Shown piece by piece: positions 28,034-35,991 of a stretch of 47,634 bases of DNA. Position numbers and translations under genes: made by a program. Where the stretch lies: contig CAKQBG010000008.1 of NCBI GenBank assembly GCA_934216145.1, forward strand, positions 1 to 47,634. The letters are read 5' to 3'. The notes beneath the pieces are model-generated. The model ran no database searches. It had not been told where the DNA came from and saw only the letters and a list, made by a program, of their open reading frames with translations. The first letter of the stretch is position 1. The number at the start of each line of letters is the position of its first letter. Origin of the DNA: an uncultured Anaeroplasma sp. GTDB taxonomy: Bacteria; Bacillota_I; Bacilli_A; Acholeplasmatales; Anaeroplasmataceae.

Positions 28034-28745
28034 TATTCCTACACCTCATATTTCATGCGAGGATCCTTCATTAATTGCACCTACAGTATTAATGCCTGGT
28101 GATCCATTACGTGCTAAATATATTGCAGATAATTTTTTAACTGACGTTATTTGTTTTACTTCAACAAGAAATATTTTAGGCTTTACTGGTTATTACAATG
28201 GTAAGAGAATAAGTGTAATGGGTAGTGGTATGGGTATCCCATCAATAGGTATTTATTCATATGAGCTCTATTCATTTTACAATGTTGAAACAATTGTTAG
28301 AATTGGTTCGGCAGGAAGCTATGATGAATCATTAAATGTTTATGATACTGTATTAGTAACAGAGGCATTCTCTGAATCTACATACGCTAAAATTGCCTTT
28401 AATATGCGTGGAAAAACTCAAAAGAGCTCTAAGAATGTAAATAATCAACTTGAAAAAATTGCAAATGATTTAAATATTGAGCTAAAGAAGGCCAAGATTC
28501 ATTCTAGTGATGTTTTTTATGGTGAGGATAAGACATATTGGAAGAGAATTCACGATGAATATGGCTGTATGGCCGTGGAAATGGAAAGCTTCGCTTTATT
28601 TGCTAACGCAAAAGCATTAAAAAAGAATGCTGCTTGTCTATTAACAATTTCTGATTCATTTATTACGTCTGAAGTTACATCAGCTTTAGAACGTCAAAAT
28701 TCATTCCATAATATGATGAAAATTGCGTTAGGCTTGGCTAAATAA
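28026..28745 (+). CDS. deoD: Purine-nucleoside phosphorylase (DeoD type)
   Basis: The 239-residue protein matches the hexameric bacterial phosphorylase family: phosphate-binding [13 protein letters not shown] near the N terminus, [26 protein letters not shown], the nucleoside-contact [12 protein letters not shown] and the catalytic Asp in LTISDSF. It cleaves purine (deoxy)nucleosides with phosphate. It begins inside the end of deoC (ATGAGTAA overlap) and relies on the GGAGG of that coding end (28015-28019) as RBS. No terminator is visible after it before the next promoter at 28748. Confidence 0.96.
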   Translation: MSNIPTPHISCEDPSLIAPTVLMPGDPLRAKYIADNFLTDVICFTSTRNILGFTGYYNGKRISVMGSGMGIPSIGIYSYELYSFYNVETIVRIGSAGSYDESLNVYDTVLVTEAFSESTYAKIAFNMRGKTQKSSKNVNNQLEKIANDLNIELKKAKIHSSDVFYGEDKTYWKRIHDEYGCMAVEMESFALFANAKALKKNAACLLTISDSFITSEVTSALERQNSFHNMMKIALGLAK

Positions 28746-28747
28746 TA

Positions 28748-28776
28748 TTGTCATCTTTAGAAAAATATAGTATACT
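28748..28776 (+). promoter_or_regulatory. Promoter of the CBM20-like gene
   Basis: TTGTCA (28748-28753) and TATACT (28771-28776) with exact 17-base spacing, followed by RBS GGAGG at 28786-28790. Confidence 0.8.
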
Positions 28777-28799
28777 ATAGCAAATGGAGGTATACGATT

Positions 28800-29105
28800 A
28801 TGGCTGTTAAGGTTGAAATTAAGGTGGAAACTGCAGCAACTTCGCATCTTTATATTATTGGTTCTTCTAAAAATTTAGGAGCTTGGAATATAAATAATGC
28901 TGTTTTAATGGAAAGAGATTCAAATGGTCTTTTCACAACAACAAAGATGCTTGAACCAGGTGAAATCGTTGAATTTAAGGTTTTATCTGAAAAATCATGG
29001 GATGCTGTAGAAAAAGGTGTTTATGGTGAAGAAATATCTAACCATATTATCTCACCTCAAAAAGGCTTAGTAGTTAATTTACAAGTTGCAAGATTTGCAA
29101 AATAA
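28800..29105 (+). CDS. Free-standing CBM20-like starch/glycogen-binding protein
   Basis: The whole 101-residue protein appears to be one carbohydrate-binding module of family 20 type. It shows the N-terminal strand, then LYIIGSSKNLGAWN (the typical G...LG.W motif), a central FKVLSEKSWDAVEKG segment where these modules carry a second sugar-contact Trp, and a closing beta strand. There is no signal peptide, membrane helix or attached enzyme domain, so it should be cytoplasmic. CBM20 modules bind alpha-glucans, and a storage-glycogen role is conceivable, but no glycogen genes are in this window. It has its own promoter, a strong RBS (GGAGG) and a terminator. The fold call is by motif only. Confidence 0.75.
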   Translation: MAVKVEIKVETAATSHLYIIGSSKNLGAWNINNAVLMERDSNGLFTTTKMLEPGEIVEFKVLSEKSWDAVEKGVYGEEISNHIISPQKGLVVNLQVARFAK

Positions 29106-29149
29106 TTAAAAAGGCGTTTTTGATTAATAAAAGAGGCGTTTTTCTTTTG

Positions 29150-29183
29150 ACTAGTAATTTTTGATTAATTACTAGTTTTTTTT
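29150..29183 (+). terminator. Terminator of the CBM20-like gene
   Basis: A perfect 10-bp stem ACTAGTAATT/AATTACTAGT (29150-29159 and 29167-29176) with a 7-base loop and a T tract. Confidence 0.92.
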
Positions 29184-29299
29184 CTTGGCATTAGTCTATT
29201 TTTTCTCAAAAAATATAAATTAAAAATAAAATTTCTAATTTCGAAATTTTTGTTTTTTTCCTTCTTTTGCTATTATATTTGCGAAAGGAGGAGAATAGC

Positions 29300-29701
29300 T
29301 TGTACAATTATTTCTTATTAGTAGGATATGTCGCCAGAGATTTTGAATTAAAAGAGGTAGGAGATGGCAAAAAGGTCGTAGCCCTAACTCTTGCAGTTCA
29401 AAGAGATTTCTTAAATAATGAAGGTTCGTATAGTACAGATTATTTCAGAATTACTTGTTGGGAGTTTCTAGCTGAAGTCGCAATGAATGTATTAACAAAG
29501 GGGTCTAAAGTTGCCATAAAGGGTCGAATGGTAACAAAAAAGACAGAGGATAAAGAGAGTGGTAATGTTTACTATTCAACAGAATTATATGGTGAAAGAA
29601 TTATTGCCTTCTCGAATAAAGCTAATTATGATAAGGCTAATAAAAAAGAATTAGAAGAAGAAAACAAGGAAGAAAACGAACCAAATATTGAAGAAATTTA
29701 A
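29300..29701 (+). CDS. ssb: Single-stranded DNA-binding protein, TTG start
   Basis: The OB-fold SSB core is clear: LLVGYVARDFELKEV at the start, then VVALTLAVQRDF, TDYFRITCWEFLAEVA, KGSKVAIKGRM and STELYGERIIAF. It binds single-stranded DNA during replication, repair or uptake. RBS AAAGGAGG (29284-29291) lies 8 bases before TTG 29300, so this rare start is preferred to the TTG at 29267, which lies upstream of the RBS. The 133-residue product has a short acidic tail ending EPNIEEI, without the usual DDxIPF tip that docks partner proteins. It is not next to rpsF or rpsR, so the genome may carry another, housekeeping SSB; this could be a secondary copy. Confidence 0.92.
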   Translation: MYNYFLLVGYVARDFELKEVGDGKKVVALTLAVQRDFLNNEGSYSTDYFRITCWEFLAEVAMNVLTKGSKVAIKGRMVTKKTEDKESGNVYYSTELYGERIIAFSNKANYDKANKKELEEENKEENEPNIEEI

Positions 29702-29703
29702 AG

Positions 29704-29734
29704 AAAATGGGATAGCATTGCTATTCCATTTTTT
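29704..29734 (+). terminator. Terminator of ssb
   Basis: A 13-bp stem AAAATGGGATAGC/GCTATTCCATTTT (one G-U pair), 3-base loop, and a T tract. Confidence 0.9.
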
Positions 29735-29735
29735 C

Positions 29736-29764
29736 TTGTTTTTAGACATTAAATAGTATATAAT
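29736..29764 (+). promoter_or_regulatory. Promoter of the thyA-folA-plsC operon
   Basis: TTGTTT (29736-29741) and TATAAT (29759-29764) with 17-base spacing, overlapping the end of the ssb terminator T tract. The leader is very short. Confidence 0.7.
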
Positions 29765-29782
29765 TAATGCTAGGTGAGTATA

Positions 29783-30649
29783 ATGTTAGAATATTTAGAT
29801 TTATGTAAAACAATTTTAGAAAAGGGCACTAAAAAGGATGATAGAACAGGTACAGGTACTATATCTTATTTTGGTTATCAAATGAGATTTGATCTATCAA
29901 AAGGATTCCCTCTTTTAACAACAAAAAGGGTTCATTTAAAAAGTATTATTCATGAGCTTCTATGGTTTATTAAGGGTGATACAAATATAAAATATTTAGT
30001 TGATAATGATGTTCGTATTTGGAATGATTGGCCTTATGCTAGTTATAAGAAATCTACTGAATATCAAGGTGAAACAATTGAAGAATTTGCAGATAAAATA
30101 AAAAATAGTGATGAATTTGCTCAAAAATGGGGAAATTTAGGTCCTGTTTATGGTAAACAATGGCGTAATTTTGGTGGCGTTGACCAATTAGAGGAATTAA
30201 TTAATCAAATTAAAACAAATCCAACAAGTAGAAGATTAATTATATCAGCTTGGAATCCTGCTGAAATTAATGAAATGGCTTTACCTCCATGTCATTGTTT
30301 TATGCAATTTTATGTTAATGATGGTAAATTATCATGTCAGTTATATCAAAGAAGTGCAGATGTATTTTTAGGTGTACCATTTAATATTGCTAGTTATTCA
30401 TTATTTACAATGATGATTGCTCAAGTATGTGGTCTTGAATATGGAACATTTGTTCATACTATTGGAGATGCTCATATATATTTAAATCATCTTGAACAAA
30501 TCAATAAGCAATTAACAAGAACTCCAAGAGAACTCCCTACAATGAAAATTAATCCAAATGTAAAATCAATTTATGATTTTAAATATGATGATTTTGAACT
30601 TCAAAACTATAATCCATATAAAGGTATTAAAGGTAAGGTGGCAGTATAA
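29783..30649 (+). CDS. thyA: Thymidylate synthase (ThyA)
   Basis: The enzyme makes dTMP from dUMP using methylene-tetrahydrofolate. Diagnostic segments are [17 protein letters not shown], the catalytic cysteine motif [11 protein letters not shown], and [20 protein letters not shown]. The 288 residues include an insertion of about 25 residues relative to the shortest ThyA forms (around [16 protein letters not shown]). The GTG at 29774 is inside the AGGTGAG ribosome-binding motif, so ATG 29783 is the start. The dihydrofolate it produces is recycled by the next gene product, and the two genes overlap by one base (TAATG). Confidence 0.97.
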   Translation: MLEYLDLCKTILEKGTKKDDRTGTGTISYFGYQMRFDLSKGFPLLTTKRVHLKSIIHELLWFIKGDTNIKYLVDNDVRIWNDWPYASYKKSTEYQGETIEEFADKIKNSDEFAQKWGNLGPVYGKQWRNFGGVDQLEELINQIKTNPTSRRLIISAWNPAEINEMALPPCHCFMQFYVNDGKLSCQLYQRSADVFLGVPFNIASYSLFTMMIAQVCGLEYGTFVHTIGDAHIYLNHLEQINKQLTRTPRELPTMKINPNVKSIYDFKYDDFELQNYNPYKGIKGKVAV

Positions 30650-31122
30650 TGATTAAATTAATTTGGGCTATGGATGAATCACATCTAATTGGTGATGGTG
30701 ATAAAATCCCATGGCATATAAAAGAAGATTTATTATATTATAAGTCTAAGACAAAAGGCCAAACTGTTTTAATGGGAGATACAACTTATTTTTCTTTAAA
30801 GGGCTATTATAAGGATAAACCTTTACCATATGGAAAAATATATGTTGCATCCATAAATAAAAATTTATTATTAAATGATGCAATAGTCATTAATGATATT
30901 AATACATTCTTAGAAAATTTAAATGAAGATTTATGGGTTGTAGGTGGGGCTACAATCTATAAATTAGCATTACCTTATGCTGATGAATTATATATTTCTT
31001 TTGTTAAGGGAGTGCATAAAGGTGATAGATATTTCCCTGATATTAACTTTAATGAATATGAGCTATTATGGGAAAACAATACAGATAAGGTAAGATATAC
31101 ATTCTATAAGAGGGTGAAATAA
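30649..31122 (+). CDS. folA: Dihydrofolate reductase
   Basis: The 157-residue enzyme regenerates tetrahydrofolate after ThyA. Family marks are the N-terminal IWAMDESHLIGDGDKIPWHI, the acidic substrate residue in KEDLLYYK, and the cofactor motif WVVGGATIY. The segment that is normally MGRxTxESI reads MGDTTYFSL here, so the Arg that usually contacts the NADPH 2'-phosphate is Asp, and this loop is divergent. RBS AAGGTGG lies in the end of thyA. It overlaps thyA by one base and plsC by one base, which indicates strict translational coupling of the three genes. Confidence 0.94.
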   Translation: MIKLIWAMDESHLIGDGDKIPWHIKEDLLYYKSKTKGQTVLMGDTTYFSLKGYYKDKPLPYGKIYVASINKNLLLNDAIVINDINTFLENLNEDLWVVGGATIYKLALPYADELYISFVKGVHKGDRYFPDINFNEYELLWENNTDKVRYTFYKRVK

Positions 31123-31922
31123 TGTTTCTTATATTAATATTATTAATTCTAATTGCTATTGGTATGATTCCTTTTATTTTTATTCCCTTATCAGCATGGT
31201 TTTGGTTTTTATGGGCTATATTAGGAATAATTATAGGAATATTACTATTTGTACTATTAGTATTAATATTCTTTTCAATTGAACAAAATACGAAGCCAAC
31301 AAATAAATTTAAACATTTTATATTAAGAAATGCTTGCTGGCTATGGATCAAATTCTATCATATTGATTTAAAGGTAATAGGTATTGAAAATCTACCTAAA
31401 GAGGATGAAAAATATACTATTTATGCCAATCATAAATCAAATATGGATCCAGTATTAATTTATTATGGATTAAACAGAAGAATTTCTGCAATTGGTAAAA
31501 AGTCATTATTTGAGCATTGGTTTATGAAAATGTTACAAAAAACATATGGTGCTGTAGCAATTGATAGAGATAATGATAGAGCCGCAGTTAAATCTATATT
31601 ATTAGCTATTAAAGAAGTTAATGCTGGACTCCCTATAATTATTTTTCCTGAGGGTGGTATTAAATCACGTCAAACAGAAGATATGGTTAATTTACGTGCT
31701 GGTGCGTATAAGCTTGCTACAAAATCAGAGGCAAAGATTGTTCCAATTAGTATTGTAGGTTCATCTGAATGCTCAAAAGTTAAAAGAACAAAGAAGAAGA
31801 TCATTAAACTTGTTATACATTCATCAATTTCAAATAAAGATTATAAGGATATGAATACTACAGAACTTGGATTAATGGTTGAGGATATTATTAATAAGGG
31901 AGTTCATAATGCCCAAGCTTAA
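31122..31922 (+). CDS. plsC: 1-acyl-glycerol-3-phosphate acyltransferase
   Basis: The enzyme adds the second acyl chain to make phosphatidic acid, the precursor of membrane lipids. The HX4D catalytic motif is NHKSNMDP, and the substrate motif FPEGG follows in IIIFPEGGIKS. Two hydrophobic helices (about 1-22 and 25-48) anchor the N terminus. Length (266 residues) is normal. It starts in the last base of folA, and its last 14 bases overlap the next small gene. Lipid synthesis coupled with nucleotide genes here reflects transcription packing rather than an evident pathway link. Confidence 0.92.
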   Translation: MFLILILLILIAIGMIPFIFIPLSAWFWFLWAILGIIIGILLFVLLVLIFFSIEQNTKPTNKFKHFILRNACWLWIKFYHIDLKVIGIENLPKEDEKYTIYANHKSNMDPVLIYYGLNRRISAIGKKSLFEHWFMKMLQKTYGAVAIDRDNDRAAVKSILLAIKEVNAGLPIIIFPEGGIKSRQTEDMVNLRAGAYKLATKSEAKIVPISIVGSSECSKVKRTKKKIIKLVIHSSISNKDYKDMNTTELGLMVEDIINKGVHNAQA

Positions 31923-32106
31923 ATGGATTATAATAATCATAATAGGTTTTTTATTAATTGCATTAGGCTCTATTATGCTTCTTAGTGGTGCTGTGATCAC
32001 TAATGAAAGCTTTTTAAAAATAGGCTTAGTTTTAATAATAATTGCGATTATTTTTTATGTAATTTGCTTTATAATAATTTTATATAAATATTTTAAAAGA
32101 AAGTAG
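31909..32106 (+). CDS. Small membrane protein, two helices, unknown function
   Basis: This 65-residue product starts MPKLKWIIIIIIGFLL and is almost entirely two hydrophobic helices (about 6-27 and 36-58) with a basic C-terminal tail (YKYFKRK). RBS GGGAG lies in the end of plsC, 7-9 bases before ATG 31909; an upstream ATG at 31879 in the same frame has no RBS. It overlaps plsC by 14 bases and is followed 7 bases later by another membrane-anchored protein gene. The function is not known. Confidence 0.65.
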   Translation: MPKLKWIIIIIIGFLLIALGSIMLLSGAVITNESFLKIGLVLIIIAIIFYVICFIIILYKYFKRK

Positions 32107-32113
32107 TGATTTT

Positions 32114-32692
32114 ATGAGTCAATTTTTAAAATTGATTTTAGAAATTATTTCTCTTATTTCTATTATTGCTTTTAGTACTCTAATGATTTTTTATAATGAT
32201 TCTAAAATAAAAATTGGAATCAATTATAAAATGAAAAGAGAAATCAAAAAAATTGATAATAATTTAACTAATGTATTTGATAAAATACAAAAAGAGAATA
32301 GTGATTTTTCTTATCGAAAATCAAATATACCTGTATATGACTATATATTAACTACTAAAAAATATCGATATTATGTAAAAATTATTATGAACAAAAATAA
32401 TAGTGATATATTTATTAATTCAGCAATGGTATGGAATTTTGGTAAAACTTTATGTGATGAAAAGGGTAAAGAAGTTAAGAAAAATGTTGAATTAATTCGT
32501 TTTGATTCTAAAAAGGATAAACATAAAAGTCCTCGTAAGCTTTTTATTATTTATCCTTCCGCACCATCAATATTAATGATTGTTAATGAATGTGAATATG
32601 AAATTGTTAATTCCTCAACGGATGTTTATGGTAATAATATCATAACATTTGAGAATTTGAAAAAGGAGCTTAGTCAAGCAATTGAATTTTAA
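32114..32692 (+). CDS. Membrane-anchored protein of unknown function
   Basis: The 192-residue protein has one N-terminal membrane helix (about residues 5-27) and a Lys-rich soluble part of about 165 residues, with no recognised motif. It does not match a family I know. Spacing from the upstream small membrane protein gene is 7 bases and no strong RBS is visible (GTGATTTT), so its translation may be coupled to the upstream gene. It ends the thyA-folA-plsC run at a hairpin terminator that overlaps its stop codon. Confidence 0.6.
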   Translation: MSQFLKLILEIISLISIIAFSTLMIFYNDSKIKIGINYKMKREIKKIDNNLTNVFDKIQKENSDFSYRKSNIPVYDYILTTKKYRYYVKIIMNKNNSDIFINSAMVWNFGKTLCDEKGKEVKKNVELIRFDSKKDKHKSPRKLFIIYPSAPSILMIVNECEYEIVNSSTDVYGNNIITFENLKKELSQAIEF

Positions 32693-32720
32693 AATATAGG
32701 CCTAGCCTATATTTTCTTTT
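32691..32720 (+). terminator. Hairpin at the end of the thyA operon
   Basis: A perfect 11-bp stem AAAATATAGGC/GCCTATATTTT (32691-32701 and 32705-32715) with a 3-base loop; the T tract is interrupted by one C, so termination may be partial and allow read-through into mutS2. Confidence 0.75.
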
Positions 32721-32735
32721 AGAGGTGAATTATTT

Positions 32736-35054
32736 ATGTATGATGTAAAAACACTTGAACTAAATAAAATACTAGATACAGTTTCTACATATGCTAAAAC
32801 GAAATATGCAAAGAATAGTATTTTAAATATAAGTTTTCCCGATAACTATGATGATATTATTAGAATGCAGGGAGAAACAAAGAATGCCTTTGACGCAATA
32901 GTTAAAATTTCTGATTTGCCACTTGGTGGTCTATATGAAATAAAAGATTCTATATTAAGAGCTAAAGCCTATGGTGTATTAAATGAAGAGGAACTATTAA
33001 ATGTAGTTGGCTTAATTGATTGTAGTATTAATGTAGAAAAATATTTTAAATCTTTAGATACAATAAAGCTAGATTATCAATATTTAAGACTTTATGTATC
33101 AGCTTTACATAGTTTCCAATCTTTAAAAACTAATATTTCTCTAGCAATATCTCCTGAAGGAAGAGTATTAGATAATGCCTCTAAAGAATTATTTACTATT
33201 AGAAGAAGCTTAGCCTCATTGGAAAATAGATTAAGAAGCAAGTTACAAGAAATATTACAAACTCGTTCATCATTATTAACTGAAAGTTTAATAGTTATTC
33301 GCGATGGAAGAATGTGTGTTCCTGTTAAAATTGAATATAAAAATACCTTTAAGGGTGTAATTCATGATGTATCTAGCTCAAATACTACAGTTTATATTGA
33401 GCCAGAAGCAACACTAGAAACAGCTAATCAAATAGATGTATTCCATGAAAAAGAAAAGAAGGAGGTTCAAATTATATTAAAGAACCTATCTCTTTTAGTT
33501 GCTAGTGAAGCTGATGAACTACTTGAAAATTTAGAAAATTTAACATCATTAGATATTATATATGCAAAAGCTTTATATGGTAAAGAAAGAGATTATTATC
33601 CAGCAACTATATTAGATGAACAAAAGTTCAACATAAAAAAATGTAAACACCCTTTAATAGATTCAGCTAAATGTGTACCAATCGATGTAGAATTAGGAAC
33701 TAAATATTCTGTAATAATTATAACAGGTCCTAATACTGGTGGTAAAACAGTTGCTCTTAAAACAATTGGATTAATTCATATGATGGCATATTTAGGATTA
33801 ATGGTTCCTACTTCAAAGGATTCAACATTTGGCTATTTTGATTCAATAGTAGCTGATATTGGTGATGAACAATCAATCGAACAATCACTATCAACCTTCT
33901 CATCACATATGACTAAGCTAGTTAATATTTTAGATAATATTAGTTTTAAATCATTAGTATTATTAGATGAATTAGGAAGTGGCACTGACCCTAAAGAGGG
34001 CTCATCTTTAGCTATAGCAGTGATTGAGTATTTGAAATCAACAGGAGCTAAAGTAATATCAACAACTCACTATTCTGAACTTAAAACTTATGCTTATAAT
34101 ACAACTGATATTATAAATGCTTCAGTTGAATTTAATACAGAAACATTAATGCCAACTTATAGGTTATTAATAGGCGTGCCTGGTAAATCTAATGCCATTG
34201 AAATTGCTTCTCGCTTAGGATTGAATTCAAAAATAATTGAAGAAAGTAAAAGACAACTTCAAAATAATAAAACAGAATCTTCAGAATTAATTGGTAATTT
34301 AGAAGAAGAAATGACTGCTCTTAGACATAAAGAGGAGGAACTACAGCATAAAATAGAAACGTACGAGGGTATGCTTAATCAATTAAAACTTGAAAAACTT
34401 GATTTGGTAAAAAAGACAGATAAAATAATTAACGATGCTAAAAAGGAAGCAACCAATATTATTAAGGATGCTAAGGATGAAGCAACAAGTTTAATTTCTG
34501 AAATTAAAGTTATGAGTAGTGAGGCCTTTAAGGAGCATGAACTTGCTGATTTAAAGCATAAGGTTTCAAATTTAAATATAAAAGAAACTGATGTAGAAGT
34601 TTTTGATGAGGAATTAAATGAAGGAGATTTCGTTTATGTTAAGCCTTATGACAAATATGGTACAATATCTAAAATAAAGAAAAACAAATACACTGTAAAT
34701 ATTGGTCAATTTTCAATGGATTTCTCTAAACAGGAACTTCAGTTATCAGCTAAACCAGTAGCTAAAAAGAAAAAGGAAACAAAGCTATCAGGTTATAATC
34801 CTTCCTCTCATTGTGCTTTATCATTAGATTTAAGAGGGAAAAGAGTAGAAGAAGTTTCATATTTAATGGATCAATATTTAGATCAAGCCTTATTAGGAAA
34901 TTTAACTTCTGTAACAATTATTCATGGTTTTGGAACAGGTGCAGTTAGAAAGGCAGTTCAGGATTATTTAAAGAATTGCTCATTTGTTAAAAGCTATAGA
35001 TATGGTCAAGAGGGTGAAGGTTTAAATGGAGTTACCGTCGTATATTTAAAATAA
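32736..35054 (+). CDS. mutS2: MutS2 ATPase/endonuclease
   Basis: This 772-residue protein has MutS-type core and clamp segments, the ATPase with Walker A GPNTGGKT (about residue 330) and LLDELGSGTDP, a long coiled coil (about 510-620), and a C-terminal Smr nuclease domain (about 690-772; LDLRGKRVEE and IIHGFGTGAVR). MutS2 acts on recombination intermediates and on collided or stalled ribosomes in Firmicutes. It lacks the mismatch-binding N terminus of MutS1. RBS AGAGGTG precedes ATG 32736. It heads a run of five genes (thioredoxin-like, thiN, truB, ribF) with tiny gaps or overlaps. Confidence 0.96.
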   Translation: MYDVKTLELNKILDTVSTYAKTKYAKNSILNISFPDNYDDIIRMQGETKNAFDAIVKISDLPLGGLYEIKDSILRAKAYGVLNEEELLNVVGLIDCSINVEKYFKSLDTIKLDYQYLRLYVSALHSFQSLKTNISLAISPEGRVLDNASKELFTIRRSLASLENRLRSKLQEILQTRSSLLTESLIVIRDGRMCVPVKIEYKNTFKGVIHDVSSSNTTVYIEPEATLETANQIDVFHEKEKKEVQIILKNLSLLVASEADELLENLENLTSLDIIYAKALYGKERDYYPATILDEQKFNIKKCKHPLIDSAKCVPIDVELGTKYSVIIITGPNTGGKTVALKTIGLIHMMAYLGLMVPTSKDSTFGYFDSIVADIGDEQSIEQSLSTFSSHMTKLVNILDNISFKSLVLLDELGSGTDPKEGSSLAIAVIEYLKSTGAKVISTTHYSELKTYAYNTTDIINASVEFNTETLMPTYRLLIGVPGKSNAIEIASRLGLNSKIIEESKRQLQNNKTESSELIGNLEEEMTALRHKEEELQHKIETYEGMLNQLKLEKLDLVKKTDKIINDAKKEATNIIKDAKDEATSLISEIKVMSSEAFKEHELADLKHKVSNLNIKETDVEVFDEELNEGDFVYVKPYDKYGTISKIKKNKYTVNIGQFSMDFSKQELQLSAKPVAKKKKETKLSGYNPSSHCALSLDLRGKRVEEVSYLMDQYLDQALLGNLTSVTIIHGFGTGAVRKAVQDYLKNCSFVKSYRYGQEGEGLNGVTVVYLK

Positions 35055-35070
35055 ATAAAAGAGGGATAAC

Positions 35071-35367
35071 TTGATTTTGGAATATAAAGAAGCATTTGAT
35101 TTAAATGATACTGCTATATACTATTTTTATGCTAGTTGGAACAATAGCTGTAATATTTCAAAAGAGCTACTTGATAAGCTAACAAGAGAAGTAAAAAATA
35201 ATAATATTATTAAAATTAATGTAACTAAATATCCATATATAAAAAAGAAATATAATATAAATAGAATTCCTACCTATGCATATATTAAAAATGGAATTTT
35301 AATTTCTAAACTAGATGGAGGAATAAATAGCTATACTCTATTAAAATGGGTAAAGCAATTTAATTAA
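35071..35367 (+). CDS. Thioredoxin-like protein lacking the first active-site Cys
   Basis: The 98-residue protein has a thioredoxin fold: central strand AIYYFYASW, the active-site helix and the cis-Pro loop RIPTYAYIKNG. The expected WCxxC motif is WNNSC, so the nucleophilic N-terminal Cys is Asn and only the second Cys remains. It cannot act as an ordinary disulfide reductase; a binding, glutathionylation-like or structural role is possible. The start is TTG 35071, with RBS GAGGGA four bases upstream. It follows mutS2 by 16 bases and precedes thiN by 2 bases. Confidence 0.82.
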   Translation: MILEYKEAFDLNDTAIYYFYASWNNSCNISKELLDKLTREVKNNNIIKINVTKYPYIKKKYNINRIPTYAYIKNGILISKLDGGINSYTLLKWVKQFN

Positions 35368-35369
35368 TT

Positions 35370-35990
35370 ATGAAAAGAGTTCTAATATTAGCAAATATTA
35401 ATAAAATAAATAAAGAAATACTTAATGACTCATATGTAATAGGAGTAGATAAAGGAGCTTATGTCGCCTCATTAAATAATATAATAATGGATGTCGCAAT
35501 AGGCGATTTTGATTCTATTGAAACAGAAATGATGGAAACAATTAAGGATCATTCTAAAAAAATAATAAAACTTAATAGTATAAAAGATTTTACTGATACT
35601 AATGAAGCATTAGCTTTATGTGATCCTAGCGATGAAATAATTATATTAGGTGGTATTCAGGGTAAAAGAATTGAACATTTCTATGCTAATATATTAGAAC
35701 TTAAAAGAAACCCAAATCTTAAAATGCTTGATGATTATTCTTTAATAGAAACAAAAAATCAATCATTTAAGCCTAATATGGATTATAAATATATATCTTT
35801 TTTCTCATTAGAAGAGGACTCAATTATTAGTCTTAGTGGTTTTAGCTATAATTTAGATAATTATTCCTTAAAAGAAAATGATCCATTATGTATTTCAAAT
35901 GAAATAAACACTAATAATCCATTTGTTGAAATTAAAAAAGGAAGACTATTAGTTATTTATACAAAGGAAGATCATAATAAGGAGTATTAA
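35370..35990 (+). CDS. thiN: Thiamine pyrophosphokinase
   Basis: The enzyme converts thiamine to thiamine pyrophosphate with ATP. The N-terminal motif VIGVDKGAYVAS with AIGDFDSI, and the segment DFTDTNEALALC, are typical of the catalytic domain. A C-terminal beta domain of about 80 residues binds thiamine. Length (206 residues) is usual. No clear RBS precedes ATG 35370, which lies 2 bases after the previous stop, so translation is probably coupled. No TPP riboswitch is visible near it. With ribF in the same run, it suggests salvage and activation of vitamins. Confidence 0.9.
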   Translation: MKRVLILANINKINKEILNDSYVIGVDKGAYVASLNNIIMDVAIGDFDSIETEMMETIKDHSKKIIKLNSIKDFTDTNEALALCDPSDEIIILGGIQGKRIEHFYANILELKRNPNLKMLDDYSLIETKNQSFKPNMDYKYISFFSLEEDSIISLSGFSYNLDNYSLKENDPLCISNEINTNNPFVEIKKGRLLVIYTKEDHNKEY

Positions 35991-35991
35991 A

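Noticed and set aside
29110..29148. Two GGCGTTTTT units after the CBM20-like gene that look like a terminator
   Set aside because: They are direct, not inverted, repeats and cannot form a stem with each other; the real hairpin is at 29150-29176.
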